Source: Sphagnum magellanicum (Eukaryota > Streptophyta > Sphagnopsida > Sphagnales > Sphagnaceae). From it: a DNA stretch of 64,000 nucleotides. Shown here piece after piece: positions 12,441 through 25,005 of the stretch; the first letter of the stretch is position 1, and each line of letters begins with the position of its first letter. Under the pieces are notes generated by a model. That model was given only the letters and a program-made list of their open reading frames with translations. It had not been told where the DNA came from and ran no database searches. The position numbers and the translations under genes are program-made. The stretch is from the NCBI GenBank assembly GCA_021904315.1, contig CM038925.1, positions 11,968,501 to 12,032,500 of the forward strand, read 5' to 3'.

Positions 12441-13559
12441 GCCCAATAAAAAGCCAAAACCCGAGTTCTCGCCAATTGAAAGGCTGGATGAAAGTTAGAG
12501 GAGGAGCAACCAGGGTCATCCATTTCATAACCAGTATTAGGGGCCACCTCGCTGACATGTCTCTTCCTCATTGGACATCCATGCCTCTGTTATATCATTT
12601 GTTAAGCTGGCCTATTGGCAGATTTCAACCTAGGTATTACCTTTTCATCCATTAACTGCTGAGCCACCACATGGATGCTCACAACTATACATCCATAACT
12701 TGTGTGCAAACTTGGGACGCATCACGACCCCAATATGCCGGTTATGTCTGGTAACTGGCTCCAGTTGGCCGGTTACCCAGAAATAGTGCAGATACAGTCG
12801 GCGTCTGTAATGTGCACTTTGGTCTCTATCCCCGGACGTTGGGTAAATTTTTCCAGTGTCGGGCAGGTGCCCAGTCAGTTTGGTGGTTCTGGGCCCAGTT
12901 AGTTAAATCCAAACCAGAATCAGGTCCGATTTTTGGAACCAGTCCTGGAACTGGGAACTGGTACTGGACCTGATCAGTTCTATGTACGTGTGGAACTGGA
13001 ATTGAGTTTTTGGTGGAAAAGAAGAGATTAGAGCCCCAGGGCTACTAACCTGAGGTTAACCATCACTTACCTATTGGTTCTAATCCAGGTTAACCCAAAA
13101 CCAGTTCGGAATTTTCAGAACTGGAACCATGTAGAAGTTGTCCAAGTAGGCTAGCTCTGAGGTACTAGGAACGGTCTCGATACGGGTATGTATGTATGTA
13201 TGTATGTATCCTTGGGGATTGCCCACCTTAAGGTAGGTCCAAGCTTTACTTATATAATTGTTAAAGGTGTTGGAGACATGAGTAAAATGCATATTCCTTG
13301 CCTAAAGGCATGGCCCAACAAATATTGAGGAAGATCAATTGTTGTAGTGATGAATCCTTTAAGAAAAAGGGCTCACGGAAGAGTTCAATTTGATGATCTA
13401 AAAAGGAATTCTTGTGTCTACTCAGCCCACATAAATGGAGTTGTATGCCTCAAGACACTACAAGCTTATTATTACGAGGGTTTGAATCATCATGTAGGGG
13501 ATTCAAATATTGTTGGGTTCTCCCATCCAGCCTTTTTTTTTTTCTTTTTCCTTTTTTAT

Positions 13560-13730
13560 TGGCGAATTTTTTTCTTCCAAAAAGTGAAAATGTAAATTAA
13601 AAAATGCCAAAATGACATGATTTTTCAGATTTTCAATTATTTTATTCGAATAAATTAGAGAAAAAAACATCGCCAGATTTCTACACACGCCTCAAGTAGG
13701 TAGCCAAAATACATAGAAGGATTTTTTTCT
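13560..13730. repeat. Decayed fold-back arm
   Basis: The segment ATCGCCAGATTTCTACACAC followed by GGTAGCCAAAATACATAGAA matches the outer-arm portion of the fold-back family (compare 12270-12320 and 16560-16640). No inner palindrome or second arm remains. Confidence 0.45.
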
Positions 13731-13910
13731 AGTTCAGCCTTGAGTCCTAGCTCACCCTAATGGGGCTAATGGAACGATGCACCCGACCCATATAATGGCC
13801 AAGAGCTTGACCATTTCCATTGTAGTAAAGGTACGTTCACACTTGGTGTTAGGGACTCTAGTATATAGAGTCCTTTAACTCCATACTAGTCATTTCAGAC
13901 TTAAACTTAC

Positions 13911-14213
13911 TTATTGTGAAGTATAGTAGCTTAAGGGATTTTGGCCCTTAGGTACCTAATAGGTCTAATTTTTATATGAGGATATTTGAAAGATGATGAT
14001 ATTTTTGGCTTGTGTTGAAACTTGAGATTATTAGTTATTATAGAATTATTATAATATATCTTGAAGGATTTTGGTTTCTTTTTAGAGGATTTTTCTTTTT
14101 TTTTTGAAGTTATATTTTTGCATGGTGAAATATTTGAATTTCCATAATTCTTCTTTTGCCTTATTAAGATAATATTTTAATGTAAATGGCAAAGGCCAAA
14201 GTGTGACACACAC
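13911..14213 (+). repeat. Dispersed repeat of about 300 bp, inverted relative to 37915-38200
   Basis: Landmarks here include AGCTTAAGGGATTTTGGCCC, TTGCATGGTGAAATATTTGA, CATAATTCTTCTTTTGCCTT, GGCAAAGGC and GTGTGACACACACCCTTG. Their diverged reverse complements appear in the opposite order at 37915-38200. No coding frame or terminal repeat is evident, so the class of element is unknown. Confidence 0.65.
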
Positions 14214-14562
14214 CCTTGTTTTTCTCTCTTTTTCGCCTTTTCCCAACATCTACCTTGTGAATTAGCAAGGACTTAATTCTTTCACCAAACTTCATAGGTC
14301 CGGACCCAGCCTAGGCTTATATGATAAATTACATGATTTCTCTTATTGATTTCTCTTTCATGTCCAATATATAAAAATAATGTCATTTTATGTATAATTT
14401 ATTATATCTAGATTTTTCCCATTTTCCTAATAATTTCAAACATTACAATGTTTGGCCATAATTGTCATGTGATGGCCATAACCCAAACTTGAATTTTATC
14501 AAGTTTTTAAACTATTATTGTATCCACCCAAATTATAAGGTTCAATTTGTTTGTGTGCGAAA

Positions 14563-14928
14563 CAACTACCATAGTACCTTGGCGGCTTCAGCATAAATTA
14601 AATTATTTTTCAATTTGTCAAATTTTTGATAAATTTATTTTTAATTTGTCAAAATTTCAAAAAAAGTTGTTGAAGACTTATGGGTTTGATCTCTAGTTGC
14701 CTTGAAGGAGTATATATAATATAGAGATCCACTTGACCACTATAAACAATTTCAAATTGTTTAAAGCAAAAGTACCTTGCAATAAATTTATTTTTTACTA
14801 TTGAAATTTTCAGAATTACAAATTCAAGTTATAAACTTGAATTTAATTAAATTAATAAATGAAATTTAAATTAATTAATCAACATTCATGTGCCAAATCC
14901 ACCAAGGTACTATATTGTTGGACCCAAG
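14563..14928. mobile_element. Candidate MITE with imperfect terminal inverted repeats
   Basis: The left end includes CAACTACCATAGTACCTTGG followed by CGGCTTCAGCATAAATTAAAT. The right end reads, as its reverse complement, CCAACAATATAGTACCTTGG then TGGATTTGGCACATG. The ends thus match over roughly 25 bp with mismatches, enclosing about 365 bp of AT-rich non-coding sequence. A lone right-end-like copy occurs near 34528-34562. The superfamily cannot be assigned and no target duplication was confirmed. Confidence 0.45.
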
Positions 14929-15481
14929 ACCAATGAATTGTTTTTCAATTTGGAACATCAGTAGCAAGCACCCAAAGAGGGATTTTGTACAACCCCATTA
15001 TTAGAACTTGTCCAAAAAAAATCCTTTTATTATTTGAACTATTTACAACAGCCAAAAATAGACATTTAAAGAAATTGACCCAAATTATCTCCTTTTTTTG
15101 GTGATTTTTATTTTTTTAATGGAATATTGCAACAAAAGAAATTCATTTTTTTATAAACATCATGTTCTTTTCGATCACTTATTATTTGACCATGATAACA
15201 AAATATATATTTCATAATGTTCACATAATATTCTATCATGTCATAACAAAATTACCCCATGCTCGAGAAAATTTGACAATGGCATTTTGACATTTGCAAG
15301 CTACAAAAGGTTATTGAGTTTTTTGCTTAAATTTTTTATTTATTAAAATGTCTAAGAAAAAAAAGCTGCTCACTAAATAAACAACTTCGTATATTGAAAG
15401 AAAGAATATACATCTCGTTGTTCCACTACTACAAAATGTGAGTGCAGTTCACTAGACCGTGTGTATGGTATGTACATTTAG

Positions 15482-15650
15482 GTCTTGTTCGCTGGGATCA
15501 ATGAATTGATTAAAATCACTTGACATATAGGGACACACTTTGTTGTAATGCTGGTTAATTCTTAGTGCATTTTTCATTAGATTTTGTTCATTGGGATCAA
15601 TGAATTAATTAAAATCACTTGGCATATAGACACACATTTTGTTATAGTGC
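15482..15650. repeat. Two-copy direct repeat, about 70 bp each, 101 bp apart
   Basis: Both copies carry GGGATCAATGAATTRATTAA followed by AATCACTTGRCATATAG and GACACAC. The repeats are well conserved, suggesting a relatively young duplication of non-coding DNA. Confidence 0.7.
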
Positions 15651-16261
15651 TTCCTATACAAAAGATGTTTCATTAAAAAAAAAAATTAAAAAAATGGTCC
15701 AAATTCTTCAGACTTTGAAAAACCAAGCTCATTGGGGGCAGCCCCAATGGCTTGTTAGGTGATGGGGTCAAAAAGAAATAAAATAAAGAGTAGTAGTAGA
15801 GCATTACTAATTAATTAGGGGGCAGCCCATAAAAAAAACTCTGCCAGAAATCACTCGTAAGTAAGTAAGTAAGTAAGGAAGTAAGGCGTACTTACTACAG
15901 TAGTAAAGTAAGTGGAGAGAGTTACCACTTGCTGCAAGGCTGCGCCACCACCGGCTGCTGTCAGAGCCGCCCCTCTACTTTTACTGCCTGCCAGGAGCTA
16001 TGACAGTTTATTACTTACCCAAGTTACCAACCACTTTTACCTTATTAAAACTGGTTTCACATTACGTCTGAACCGGTTTCTTTGGTGAAAGTGTTTAGAC
16101 TGTTTAAATTGGAACAGATGTTTTTTGTTTTTTTTTTTTGGTGTTCAAGTGTGAACACAGACAGTAGGTAGATGTACAAACATCTTATTTATTGGCAGGG
16201 CCAGCGTGTTTGTGATGCCTTGTTGTGTTTTTAGAGTGGAAACCTAACCTAGGCCATGTGC

Positions 16262-16660
16262 ATTTTCAGATCTTCAATAGCCATAATATATTTGACCAAA
16301 ATTTAAGAAAAGTCTTTCAGATTTTTTTTGCTCCTGGAGGTGTAGCTAAAATTTTTATGAAAGATTTTTTTTAAATTTTTATTTTCATTTTTTTAGTTTG
16401 TAGCCAAATTTGGCTAAATCTTCCACCTTGGTGAAGCTGTTCAGCACAGTGTTTTTTTTGGGGGGGACTAATTTTGTGTTGTAGCTAGAGTGGCAATAAT
16501 CCACAAGAAAATTTAGCCATATTTGGCTGCAAGCTAAATATGAAAACAAAAAAAAATTAAAAGCATCTTCTATATTTTTTGGCTAACCTACTTAAAACCA
16601 TGTATAGAAATCTGACTACTATCTTCAAATGTGATCCATTTATGGCTATTGAAAATCCCA
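16262..16660. repeat. Most complete fold-back element of the family, about 400 bp
   Basis: The left arm runs from TCAATAGCCATAATATATTT through a GTAGCTAAAATTTTTATGAA block to TTTGTAGCCAAATTTGGCTA near 16397-16416. The right arm mirrors it, from TTTAGCCATATTTGGCTGCA near 16509 through TATTTTTTGGCTAACCTACT and CAGATT-like sequence (in reverse) to ATGGCTATTGAAAATCCC near 16642-16660. The arms are roughly 150 bp around a loop of about 90 bp. No coding capacity is seen. Nested inside each arm is a perfect or near-perfect 14-bp palindrome. Confidence 0.75.
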
Positions 16661-17041
16661 TTTAGTATATAGATTGGTATTATTGGGACATAGAAATAGG
16701 GTTTAGGTGTTTGGCCAAGTAGTTCATGAGTGGGCTGTCTCTCTCAGCATCCTCGAAATTGGTTATTATCTTTTGTTTTTCATCATTCAACAAAATTGTG
16801 GTGCATTAGCTACTATTGTTTGCAAAAGTTTCTCAAGGTTGTGTGCACTTAAGAAGATGCAAAATATTTGGGATGTGCTTAATTGGATTTTTTTTTGTTG
16901 TTTATTGAATTTTGTGGAGTGGGAGAGTTGTTGATAATTTTTTTGTCGTTCGTTGGTTATGGAGGTGTGGTCTATCATATATTATTTACACATTTGGTTG
17001 CTAATGGAGAACACAAATAGAATTGAAGGACAAATCATATA

Positions 17042-17524
17042 TATTAATTCACTACGTCTGTATGTCTGTCTGACGGGGGTTTTGGGGGGTGGGGGAGGGA
17101 GAGGCCGGTGAAGTAGCGGGCGACCGGTGTCAATTTGTTACGGGGGTTGGACCACCACGATTTTCGTGTACAAACCGCCTCCACAAAGCATTGCAGTCGT
17201 TCGAAGGGTAGGAATGACGGTCGGATCGCATCCCTCTCCCACTGCACCAGAGGCGGATATAAAAACTTTCCCCTCCCCCCTCCCCCCAACTACCAAAAGA
17301 ACCGACGGTTATATAGAGGAGCGTGTTTTCGAAAATTTCCAAAACTTTCGGGAACCAAGGTTCAAAATGTCAGAACCGGGTAAGGGAGTAAATACCCGGA
17401 CTAATAACCTGAGGGTACACACGGCTGATTCTAATACCCGCACAACGTCGATCGGGACCACTGCACGTTCGAGGTGGCTGGAGTGGCGTAGCCACAGGTG
17501 TCCGAAGGTCACGGGTACCACTAG
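17042..17524 (+). mobile_element. Short non-autonomous Helitron (copy A)
   Basis: The 5' end TATTAATTCACTACGTC and the 3' end GGGTACCACTAG match copy B at 47472-48197. The 3' hairpin (17498-17512, GTGTCC-GAA-GGTCAC) lies just before the CTAG terminus. The host bases are A before and T after, the A|T insertion pattern known for Helitrons. The interior is GC-rich in AT-rich surroundings and contains G/C homopolymer-like runs and a moderately open frame, possibly captured host DNA. No Rep/helicase coding is present. The exact 5' border (17042 or TC at 17049) is uncertain. Confidence 0.72.
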
Positions 17525-19139
17525 TGTAGAGGAAGCTAAGCAAATTTTTCTTCCTCTTGTGTTTTTTTGTATGTTTTTGGTTTTTGCGTTTTGTTGTGGA
17601 GAAGAATGCTCCAACAAACAAGGTCTTATGCTTCTCTTGAATCTCCTTTTTGCATATAAGATTTGATAGTTTGTTGAAGTTAATGATAAAATATCTAGGT
17701 CTAGAGGCACAAGGATATGATGAAAATGTATAAGGGATTTGGAAGCTTGTCCAAATGATTCTAGTTGTTCAAGTTTGGTATACTTGAATTGTTGCTATGT
17801 AGTTCTTGTTTATGGGTGTTGAAAGGAAGTGAAACATGTGGGAATGAGAACTTTGGGGGGAAGATAGCTTCATGGATTGAAAATTCAGCATCTACATGTG
17901 TATATCTTTTCGAATCTTCTGTTGTAGACATAGTTAACGGGGATATATATCTCTTGTACAAGCTTCCTAAGAACTATTGGGAATCAATAGAAGTATGGGG
18001 TATTGAAAAGGCCTTGATGTATCTTAATTGACAAGATCTAGAGTTCAAAATGTTTACAAGTCTATGTTGTGGGTCATGGTGAACATGAATAATGTTTGAT
18101 TTCTATCAAAAGTGTCTACTAATGGAATCATTATATAGTTCATGAGAGTAAATTCTGAGTGTTTTAATCCCAATTCTGTTTCAAGAAATAGGTTTTAGGT
18201 TGTTGTATGCATAAAGTTGGCAATCTTGCTGGTGTGCAAGACTTTGTAATTGTTCACATTATATTATCTACTTGTCATCTTTTGTGCCAATGAGAGTGGG
18301 AAAACATTTATGTCCATGTTTTTTTTCATTACATTATTTCAAGTCCCTACCAACTAATATTAATATTAATTGGTATTAAACTTAGGTCATAATAGATAGG
18401 TTTATTATTTGATTCCAATGCTCATATGAGTATTAATACCAATATTTGACCTTATATACCATACCAACATTGGTGCATACCTATGATTCTAAAAGTAATC
18501 AATTATTTGGTTTTCAATATCTAACCACAAGCTTTCAAAAAAGAATTGAAATTGTCAAATAACCACCCATAGAATTACTAGTTCTTTCATGAGTTGGTAG
18601 TTCTTTGATGTTTGTGAAATAATCCAAACTAGTGATTTTTTATTTTGATATTTTTTCTTCAATTACTCAAGACCAACATTTCTTTTATTTTGAAATATTT
18701 TAAAAATTGGAACGATGGGTATTAACAAAATCAAATGTGAAAATAATGTGGGTTCTAATGTACAACAATGATTAATGAGTTGGCTTATTTCCTAGAATCC
18801 AAACATCCAAACCAATACCCCTATTTGGGCTTCAAATAACATTCATCACATTCAAAATATTAAAGTTATTTCTAAAGTCTTGATGTACATGCCCAATCCC
18901 ATCCCTTATCCCAATTTTGATTATTTGTAAAATCATCAAATCTAGGGATGAAATTTGAAAACTAGGGACCAAAGATGAAAATAAAGAATCAAACAAGTTT
19001 TGAAATTTGGGGGGGGGGGGGTCCACTTGAAGGACTTTTTAAGGTTTGCACTTTTGGGCATTTTAAAAATGGTTTTCATTACAATTTTTTTGAAGGGTTT
19101 GCATTATGAATTACATATAATGATTTTTACCAATATTTT

Positions 19140-19640
19140 AAAATCTTAAATAGAGTCAATAGACTTTACAAATTAAATATAGATCCCAAAGAGGGTTCCT
19201 TGGAGGTTCCAATCTAATTATAGATATCAAAGAAACTCACTAGAACTTCCAAGTTAAGTAGAATCCCCAAAAAAGCCTCATTAGAAGGTTCAAGCCAATT
19301 ATATAAATCCCAAAGAAAAATATTAAAGTTTCCAAGTTAAGTATTAACCTCAAAAAAACTCATTAAAGCTTTCAAGTTAATTGCATACCCCAAAGCCTTC
19401 AATTTAAGTACAAACCCCAAAAAAGGCTCATTAAAGTTCCAAATTAAATTTAGAACCCAAAAGAGTTGTGCAAAGTTTCCAAGTTAAGTATAGACCCACA
19501 TAATTAATGCAGTGTTCCAAGTTAATCACAAATGTCAATTATGCAAATTTGCAAAAGCTAATGTAAAACTTCCAAATTACAACACCCAAAGAGCTATTGC
19601 AAAACGTCCAACTTAATCACAAATCCATGTCCAAAAGCAA
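19140..19640. repeat. Degenerate tandem array, unit about 55-60 bp
   Basis: Words such as TTCCAAGTTAAGTAT, CCCCAAAAA, AGCCTCATTA or GGCTCATTAAAG recur at roughly regular spacing about eight times. Copies are highly diverged. No open frame persists across units. Confidence 0.6.
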
Positions 19641-22600
19641 GTTCAATTTAGTGCTTCTTTTACAAAATCCTCACCCTCTACATGACATTAATATTATAGG
19701 AAATGTCTAAATGAATCAAAATAAGGTTTGTCTATAGACCTTTTGTTTGAACTTTGACAACTACAACTTTCAAAAACTTCTACTCAATGTCCTCTACTTG
19801 ACTAAACTCCATTTGAAAACCAAAGTTCAAAAACCTATAAGTTATTCAAAAACTTCAACATGAAATACAAACCTTGAAAACCTATGCTCAAAAACAATTC
19901 CACTCTTAAGCACTTCACAAAATTCTTTGCTTTTGAAAACAACGAACCTTACAAAACCTCTCATGCACACACATTCTTGCTCACATGTTTACATGTGTTA
20001 GAGATGTTTGAAAACAAAAACCTTTTACATAAGAACATTGGTTCCTTCATGCAAAAACACAAACATGGGACTAAATTAATTTCACTATTAAAATTGGTGC
20101 AAATTCCAAATTGATCCCTAGTTATTTTGCTTTCTATGCCCATCAACCCTTGTTAAAAGTCATCTCCACTACCACAAATTGAAACCCCTTGCATAAATTA
20201 AAGTTGTAAATCCTTTCAATTCAGCAATAAAACCACATGTTTTGGCAATGCACAAGTTGACATGCAATACATAACATTAAAAAAAAAGAACTCAATAAAG
20301 TAACAAACTTGTTTTCTAACTCAAACTTGGGGTTATATGAATTTGGCATTGAATTGTGATGGCTATCACAAAAAAATTGTGTTTTTAATAAGAAGCATTA
20401 TGCTTGCACATGCATGCATGCACATACACATAATGTCACCTTCAAGTTTTTTATTGAGGCCACGTAATGTTCATATTTAACCCTACAAATGTTAAATTTG
20501 GATTTAAAGTTTTTTATTTAATCTTAAAATGGGTTATTTGTAGTTGTTACAACTTGTGATTTAATTAATGTTATGTAAGAATGTGTTTTGGCAAGTAAAA
20601 ACATGGTTTTGGTTAATTAAAAGTGGATTTGAATCAAGAATGATTTTCATGATTGGAATTTGTTTTTCAAGCATTGGATTTTTGAGTCTATTTATGTTTA
20701 GAACTAAAACTAAGATATGTTTTAAAAACATGACATTGATTAGAATAAATGGTTAATTAGTAGTTAATTATCAATTCTAGTTTGGATTAACAAAAATTGA
20801 ATTCGAACCAAGATTAATTTTCAAAACCATTTAGAAAAACAAAGAAAAGCTAATATATTGTAGTTTACATTTAGAAATTTGAACCAAAACCAAGACAATT
20901 CTATATATTTTATATTTCAAAACCAAAATTAAAGTTTATTGACAAAATCAAATAACCGCCTAACATTGGTTTTAACAATGATATTGGTGGTGTAGGTCTT
21001 TGTAAATAGGCCTTTTCAAGGTCCCTAGTAATTACCTCCAAGAAAATGGTAATACCCAAGAAAATTATTACCTTAAACAAGAATATTGAACCAATAGTTG
21101 TTTATTCTATTACAATTACCCAAATAAATTAAAAGAACTCCTTATGAATTTAATAGAAATTGTCCACTAGATGATACTCCACCTAAGCCCCATGATTACC
21201 CCATGGCAGGATGTGGAAAAAGGCAACAACCTAGTATGAAGGCAAAATGATAACCAAAAAAAAATTGTATAAAAATACATGGATAGTAATTTTGCCTTGT
21301 GACATAATTACCAACATAGAGCAATAAAAGGTATGCCTCTCTCTAAAAAACAAAATACCTTAAAAACTAATACCGTTAAAGGTTTATGACTCTCATGGGA
21401 CTTTCCTACCTTTTATCCAAGCCTCCTATATGTATTCCATGCTCCAACCATTTATACCACACATCTACCATCCTATCAAAGACGAAAAACATACGCCAAA
21501 TTAGACAAAGGAATCCCAAAAAAAAATGTTCATTTCTTTATTACCATAGTGAAAAAGTTCACAACACCATGTCTTCCCTTCATTCTCCATCAAGACACAA
21601 AAAATAAATTTTAAAAATAACAAAGGAAAAACTAAGTGGGTTGTGAAAGGAAGAAGGAATAAGAGAAAGACGATATTGTGGTAGCATAGAGAATCTCCAC
21701 CTAGAGAAGGGAAGAAAGAATTAAAGGAAGAGAAAAAAAAGGATGAGCAGATGGACACAAAATATTAGAAAGAGAACAAAGAGATAGAAAAAAATTTAAA
21801 AACAATAAAAAAAAGTCCCCCAAATTGGAAGGTAGGGGTTGCTTTATATATTCACCCCTCCCCAAAGGTCATTTAGCCCTTAACTACCAATTCCCCCAAA
21901 GGGCAAAAAGCTTTCACTAATTTAATTGGGAGCATTTTCATTATTAGAATTCTTTCTACCTTCTAAATGAATGACTAACCAACCTCCACCTTTTAGCACT
22001 TGTTTTGGTTAACTTTCCACCTAGCAACTTAAATACTAACTAATTAGTGGGAATCACCTCCAAAGGGAAGATAGTAATGAAAATTACTATGGGTAAAGAC
22101 ATTTAACAAGTTACCCATTTTAATTAAACTAACATCTAGGTCAAGGTAAGACTAACCCAAAGTTAACATTTTTGGTTCACCCAAAGTGTTTCCTCTACCC
22201 TTTTGGCTTTATCACATGGTGTGGAAGGAGGGGCCATTGGGGATTGAATGCAATATATCATGCAAGAGATGTGAGCAAGTGTGAATGTTCACAATATCAC
22301 ATGAAAAAAAGAACTCTCCTCATATAAGTTGTTTAATACACCCATAAATTAATTATCCATAAGGGCTACCAATTACTAAAACAACAATCCAAAATTGATA
22401 GTAATATGAATTATAAAAACATTTGATAAATTCATTCCATTTAAAAATGGAAAGGAAATATGTAGGTTTGAGTGTTGTTTTCACACAAACACCTATTTTG
22501 GTGTTCAGACATCTACCCCAGAAAAAACAAAGTTCATAGGACACACATGTTTAAAACATTTCAATTTTTGGATGTGTAAAAATTTGTAGGGACATGTTTG

Positions 22601-23603
22601 CAAAACATTAAGCATTTTATACAAATACATAGCCATTGGTACACAATTATTTAAGATCTACCACATTTCCTCTATAGTGTTACTTACATTTTCAAAATTT
22701 TCAATCCTCTAGAATTAAATGTTTAGGACTATTTCAACAACTGATTACTGAACATATAATGTTCAAGTGTTTTGAGAAGAGGTGGACATTCAAAACATTG
22801 AGTTGTTGGACATCCCTCTTACACCTCAAAAGACTATATTGAAATATAACACCATCTATTCATAACACATGTATGAACAAATTCAAGTTTAAGATGGAGG
22901 ACGATAATTGAAATTTCTTATGCAAAAACCCACCAATTATGGACATACAACATTACACGTTTAAGCCCATTTCTAACATGTATTGATGGTGATATGTGTC
23001 CGTTCTCTTTTTGCATCCCTAGTTATTGTCGATGTTGTTTTGAAAATGACAACCTCTTAAGGTTCTCATCATAAGTATAATAATAGTAAAAAAACTCATA
23101 GTAGTCAAAAACCTTGCATAGTCATGATGGTATGAATTATGTATCTTGTAACTCATGCATCTCAATATTCTTATGTGTGCCTTAGCTCTTCTGTTGTTCT
23201 TGGTTTAGGTGTTAAAAAGTTAACCCTAGGAAATAATAGGCCTCCATTTGGCTTTTTTTATGGCAACATGGTGTGAAATCATCCTTGAAGATACAATATT
23301 ATATTGGTAGGTATTCAATTTTGTCATTGACGGATGGGAATCATTAATTTGGGTTTTTGGACTTTTGTCATAATTTTTCTTTTGTGTCCATGAATGTGCC
23401 CAAATTTGAATCATCAGTTTTGGGACATGTTTCATTTTGTTTCATTGGTCATTTTGGCTTTCAAGACATTTTTTTTAAAAACACCCAAAACAGGGAGAAA
23501 TAAACGCACATTATCACACTATCAAACTATTTCATTTCTTTGCTTGTGATTTTCCAAGGCAGTTAGACCAATGTTGTGTGTGTAAATGGTTTGGAACTTA
23601 TAG

Positions 23604-24037
23604 GGATTGTAAATCTCATAATGAAATTTGTTTACACTTTGTGTAAGGGTAAGTGTAAAAATAAATTCACTTATATGGTTTTACATGGTTGTGTAAAACA
23701 GTGTAAAAAATATGATTTTTACTTGGGGGGGAGGAATTTCATAATTTTTTGGTGATAGGCCAACCAAATGGCCCATTACCACCAAAAAAAAAAACCATTA
23801 AAACATGCACCCATAACTAACTAATATGGATTTGCAAGAAGGTACGGTCACTAAGGGTATATCATATATACACTTACACGTCCCAAAACATTTACATGGG
23901 CTATGTAAATGTATTTGACAAATATTTACATTGGCCTTGTGTAAGTGTAAATAAAATATATACACAATAGCAATATAACTGTAAAAAGTTCAAATGTGTA
24001 AGTGTAAATCATTTACATTTACACGAGATTTACATGC
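23604..24037. repeat. Candidate fold-back or MITE rich in GTAAAT words
   Basis: The left part (GTAAATCTCATAATGAAATT then GTTTACACTTTG) is approximately reverse-complementary to the right end (TTACATTTACACGAGATTTACATG). Between them lies AT-rich DNA with repeated GTGTAAGTGTAAA words. Low complexity weakens the inference. Confidence 0.4.
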
Positions 24038-24720
24038 CATATATACAACTATTGACATGCACACACACACACAACACTACTTTAGACTAGAGACCATGCA
24101 ATTTTCAATAAGCTAATCAACAATGCACACCGACCACATGGAGTTGTTCTAAAGAAACAAGAACCAATCTTCCACTCAAACACTGTGTATGTAACTTGCA
24201 AGAAAATTGTAAATACTAGATACCCCAGTATTGTTATGGTATATAGTTGGCCTGCTGTGCATGGCATATAAATATGGTCTATGCAATGGTATGAAGAAGG
24301 ACCCTACCAAGTTGGGTATGATGAGAGGCAATACCACACACCCTTGTACCAGTACCACCACCAGCCTGGTATGGGCATGAGGTAATACAAAATGAATTCT
24401 AATTTTAATATAAGTTTCAGTGCCAGCTATAGATGATACTTGTGTCATACCAGCTCAAAACCAGCTTTGGATCCAAAAAGAAGACCATGATGCTAGTCCC
24501 CACCCACTTAAAGAACTTCATGTCATTGTGTTCCACTTTTGGGAGGGATGGGTGAGGGAAACAAGTATTGGTTTCATGGAGTGAGTTAAGGAGCAAACAA
24601 CAAAATGAACTGTCAATGAGCTCCATGTAAAAAAGCTAGAGACATAAATTTTGCAGTCAAGGGACCCTTGACTGCAGAGATGAAAGTATTTGAAAAAGCC
24701 TGAGCTGTTTTCTAAACTTC

Positions 24721-24960
24721 AGGGGGTGATGGCTCACTGGTATAGCCCATTTCTGGGACCCTTTAAGACCTCATAAAAGATTCAGGGTTCAAACCTGGTG
24801 GTGTACAGGTGACAAAATTCCTGCTGGGCCTCTGCTGCCATTGAGCTTGACTTGACTTTGTGTCTGCCACTGGATTGTCAGATTGGGTCTGCTGTTGTTG
24901 CTTGCTTGCTGCTTGTAGGATTTTTTATTTGTTCATTTAATACTCAATGGGTATCTTCTT
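24721..24960 (+). mobile_element. tRNA-derived SINE
   Basis: The head GGGGTGATGGCTCACTGGTA contains an RNA polymerase III A-box (TGGCTCACTGG). About 60 bp later GGGTTCAAACCTGG fits a B-box. The spacing and order are those of a tRNA-derived SINE. The body continues through a tRNA-unrelated region and ends in a T-rich tail (near 24919-24940). There is no coding region, and a real tRNA is unlikely because no cloverleaf with acceptor pairing is evident. Target-site duplications were not located with certainty. Confidence 0.7.
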
Positions 24961-24973
24961 CTGGGTATCATGG

Positions 24974-25005
24974 CCTAACCCTAAACCCTAAACCCTAAAC
25001 CTTGG
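24974..25005. repeat. Interstitial telomere-like repeat
   Basis: Three to four copies of CCCTAAA (plant telomere motif, complementary strand) lie in tandem just after the SINE tail and before a poly-C run of about 12 bases. Shorter matches occur near 26349-26383, 37612-37633, 49188-49210 and 53118-53132. Confidence 0.8.

Larger units (their letters stand above)
12441..16261. other. AT-rich intergenic spacer
   Basis: No gene is recognisable. The stretch contains a GTAT microsatellite (about 13187-13208), a decayed fold-back arm (about 13560-13730), the segment inverted relative to 37.9-38.2 kb, a candidate MITE (14563-14928), a two-copy 70-bp repeat (15482-15650) and a GTAA microsatellite (about 15858-15885). 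Between about 12700 and 13160 the sequence is rich in AACTGG/CCAGTT words and self-similar, without a clean repeat unit. Confidence 0.5.
17525..24720. other. AT-rich intergenic spacer
   Basis: No gene, RNA gene or recognisable transposase is visible. Contents are a poly-G run (about 19010-19022), a degenerate ~58-bp tandem array (19140-19640), an inverted-repeat structure near 23604-24037 and otherwise unstructured AT-rich sequence. Short open frames in this stretch have amino-acid compositions typical of random AT-rich DNA. Confidence 0.55.

Noticed and set aside
13187-13208. Possible CRISPR-like or regulatory array from GTAT repeats
   Set aside because: It is a simple tetranucleotide microsatellite without spacers.
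17127-17666. Open frame of 179 codons on the plus strand
   Set aside because: It runs across the Helitron copy A border into AT-rich flank, with no recognisable domain; competing open frames on both strands reflect the GC-rich interior.
24721-24810. tRNA gene
   Set aside because: A and B boxes are present, but no acceptor stem or anticodon arm pairing fits; a tRNA-derived SINE explains it better.
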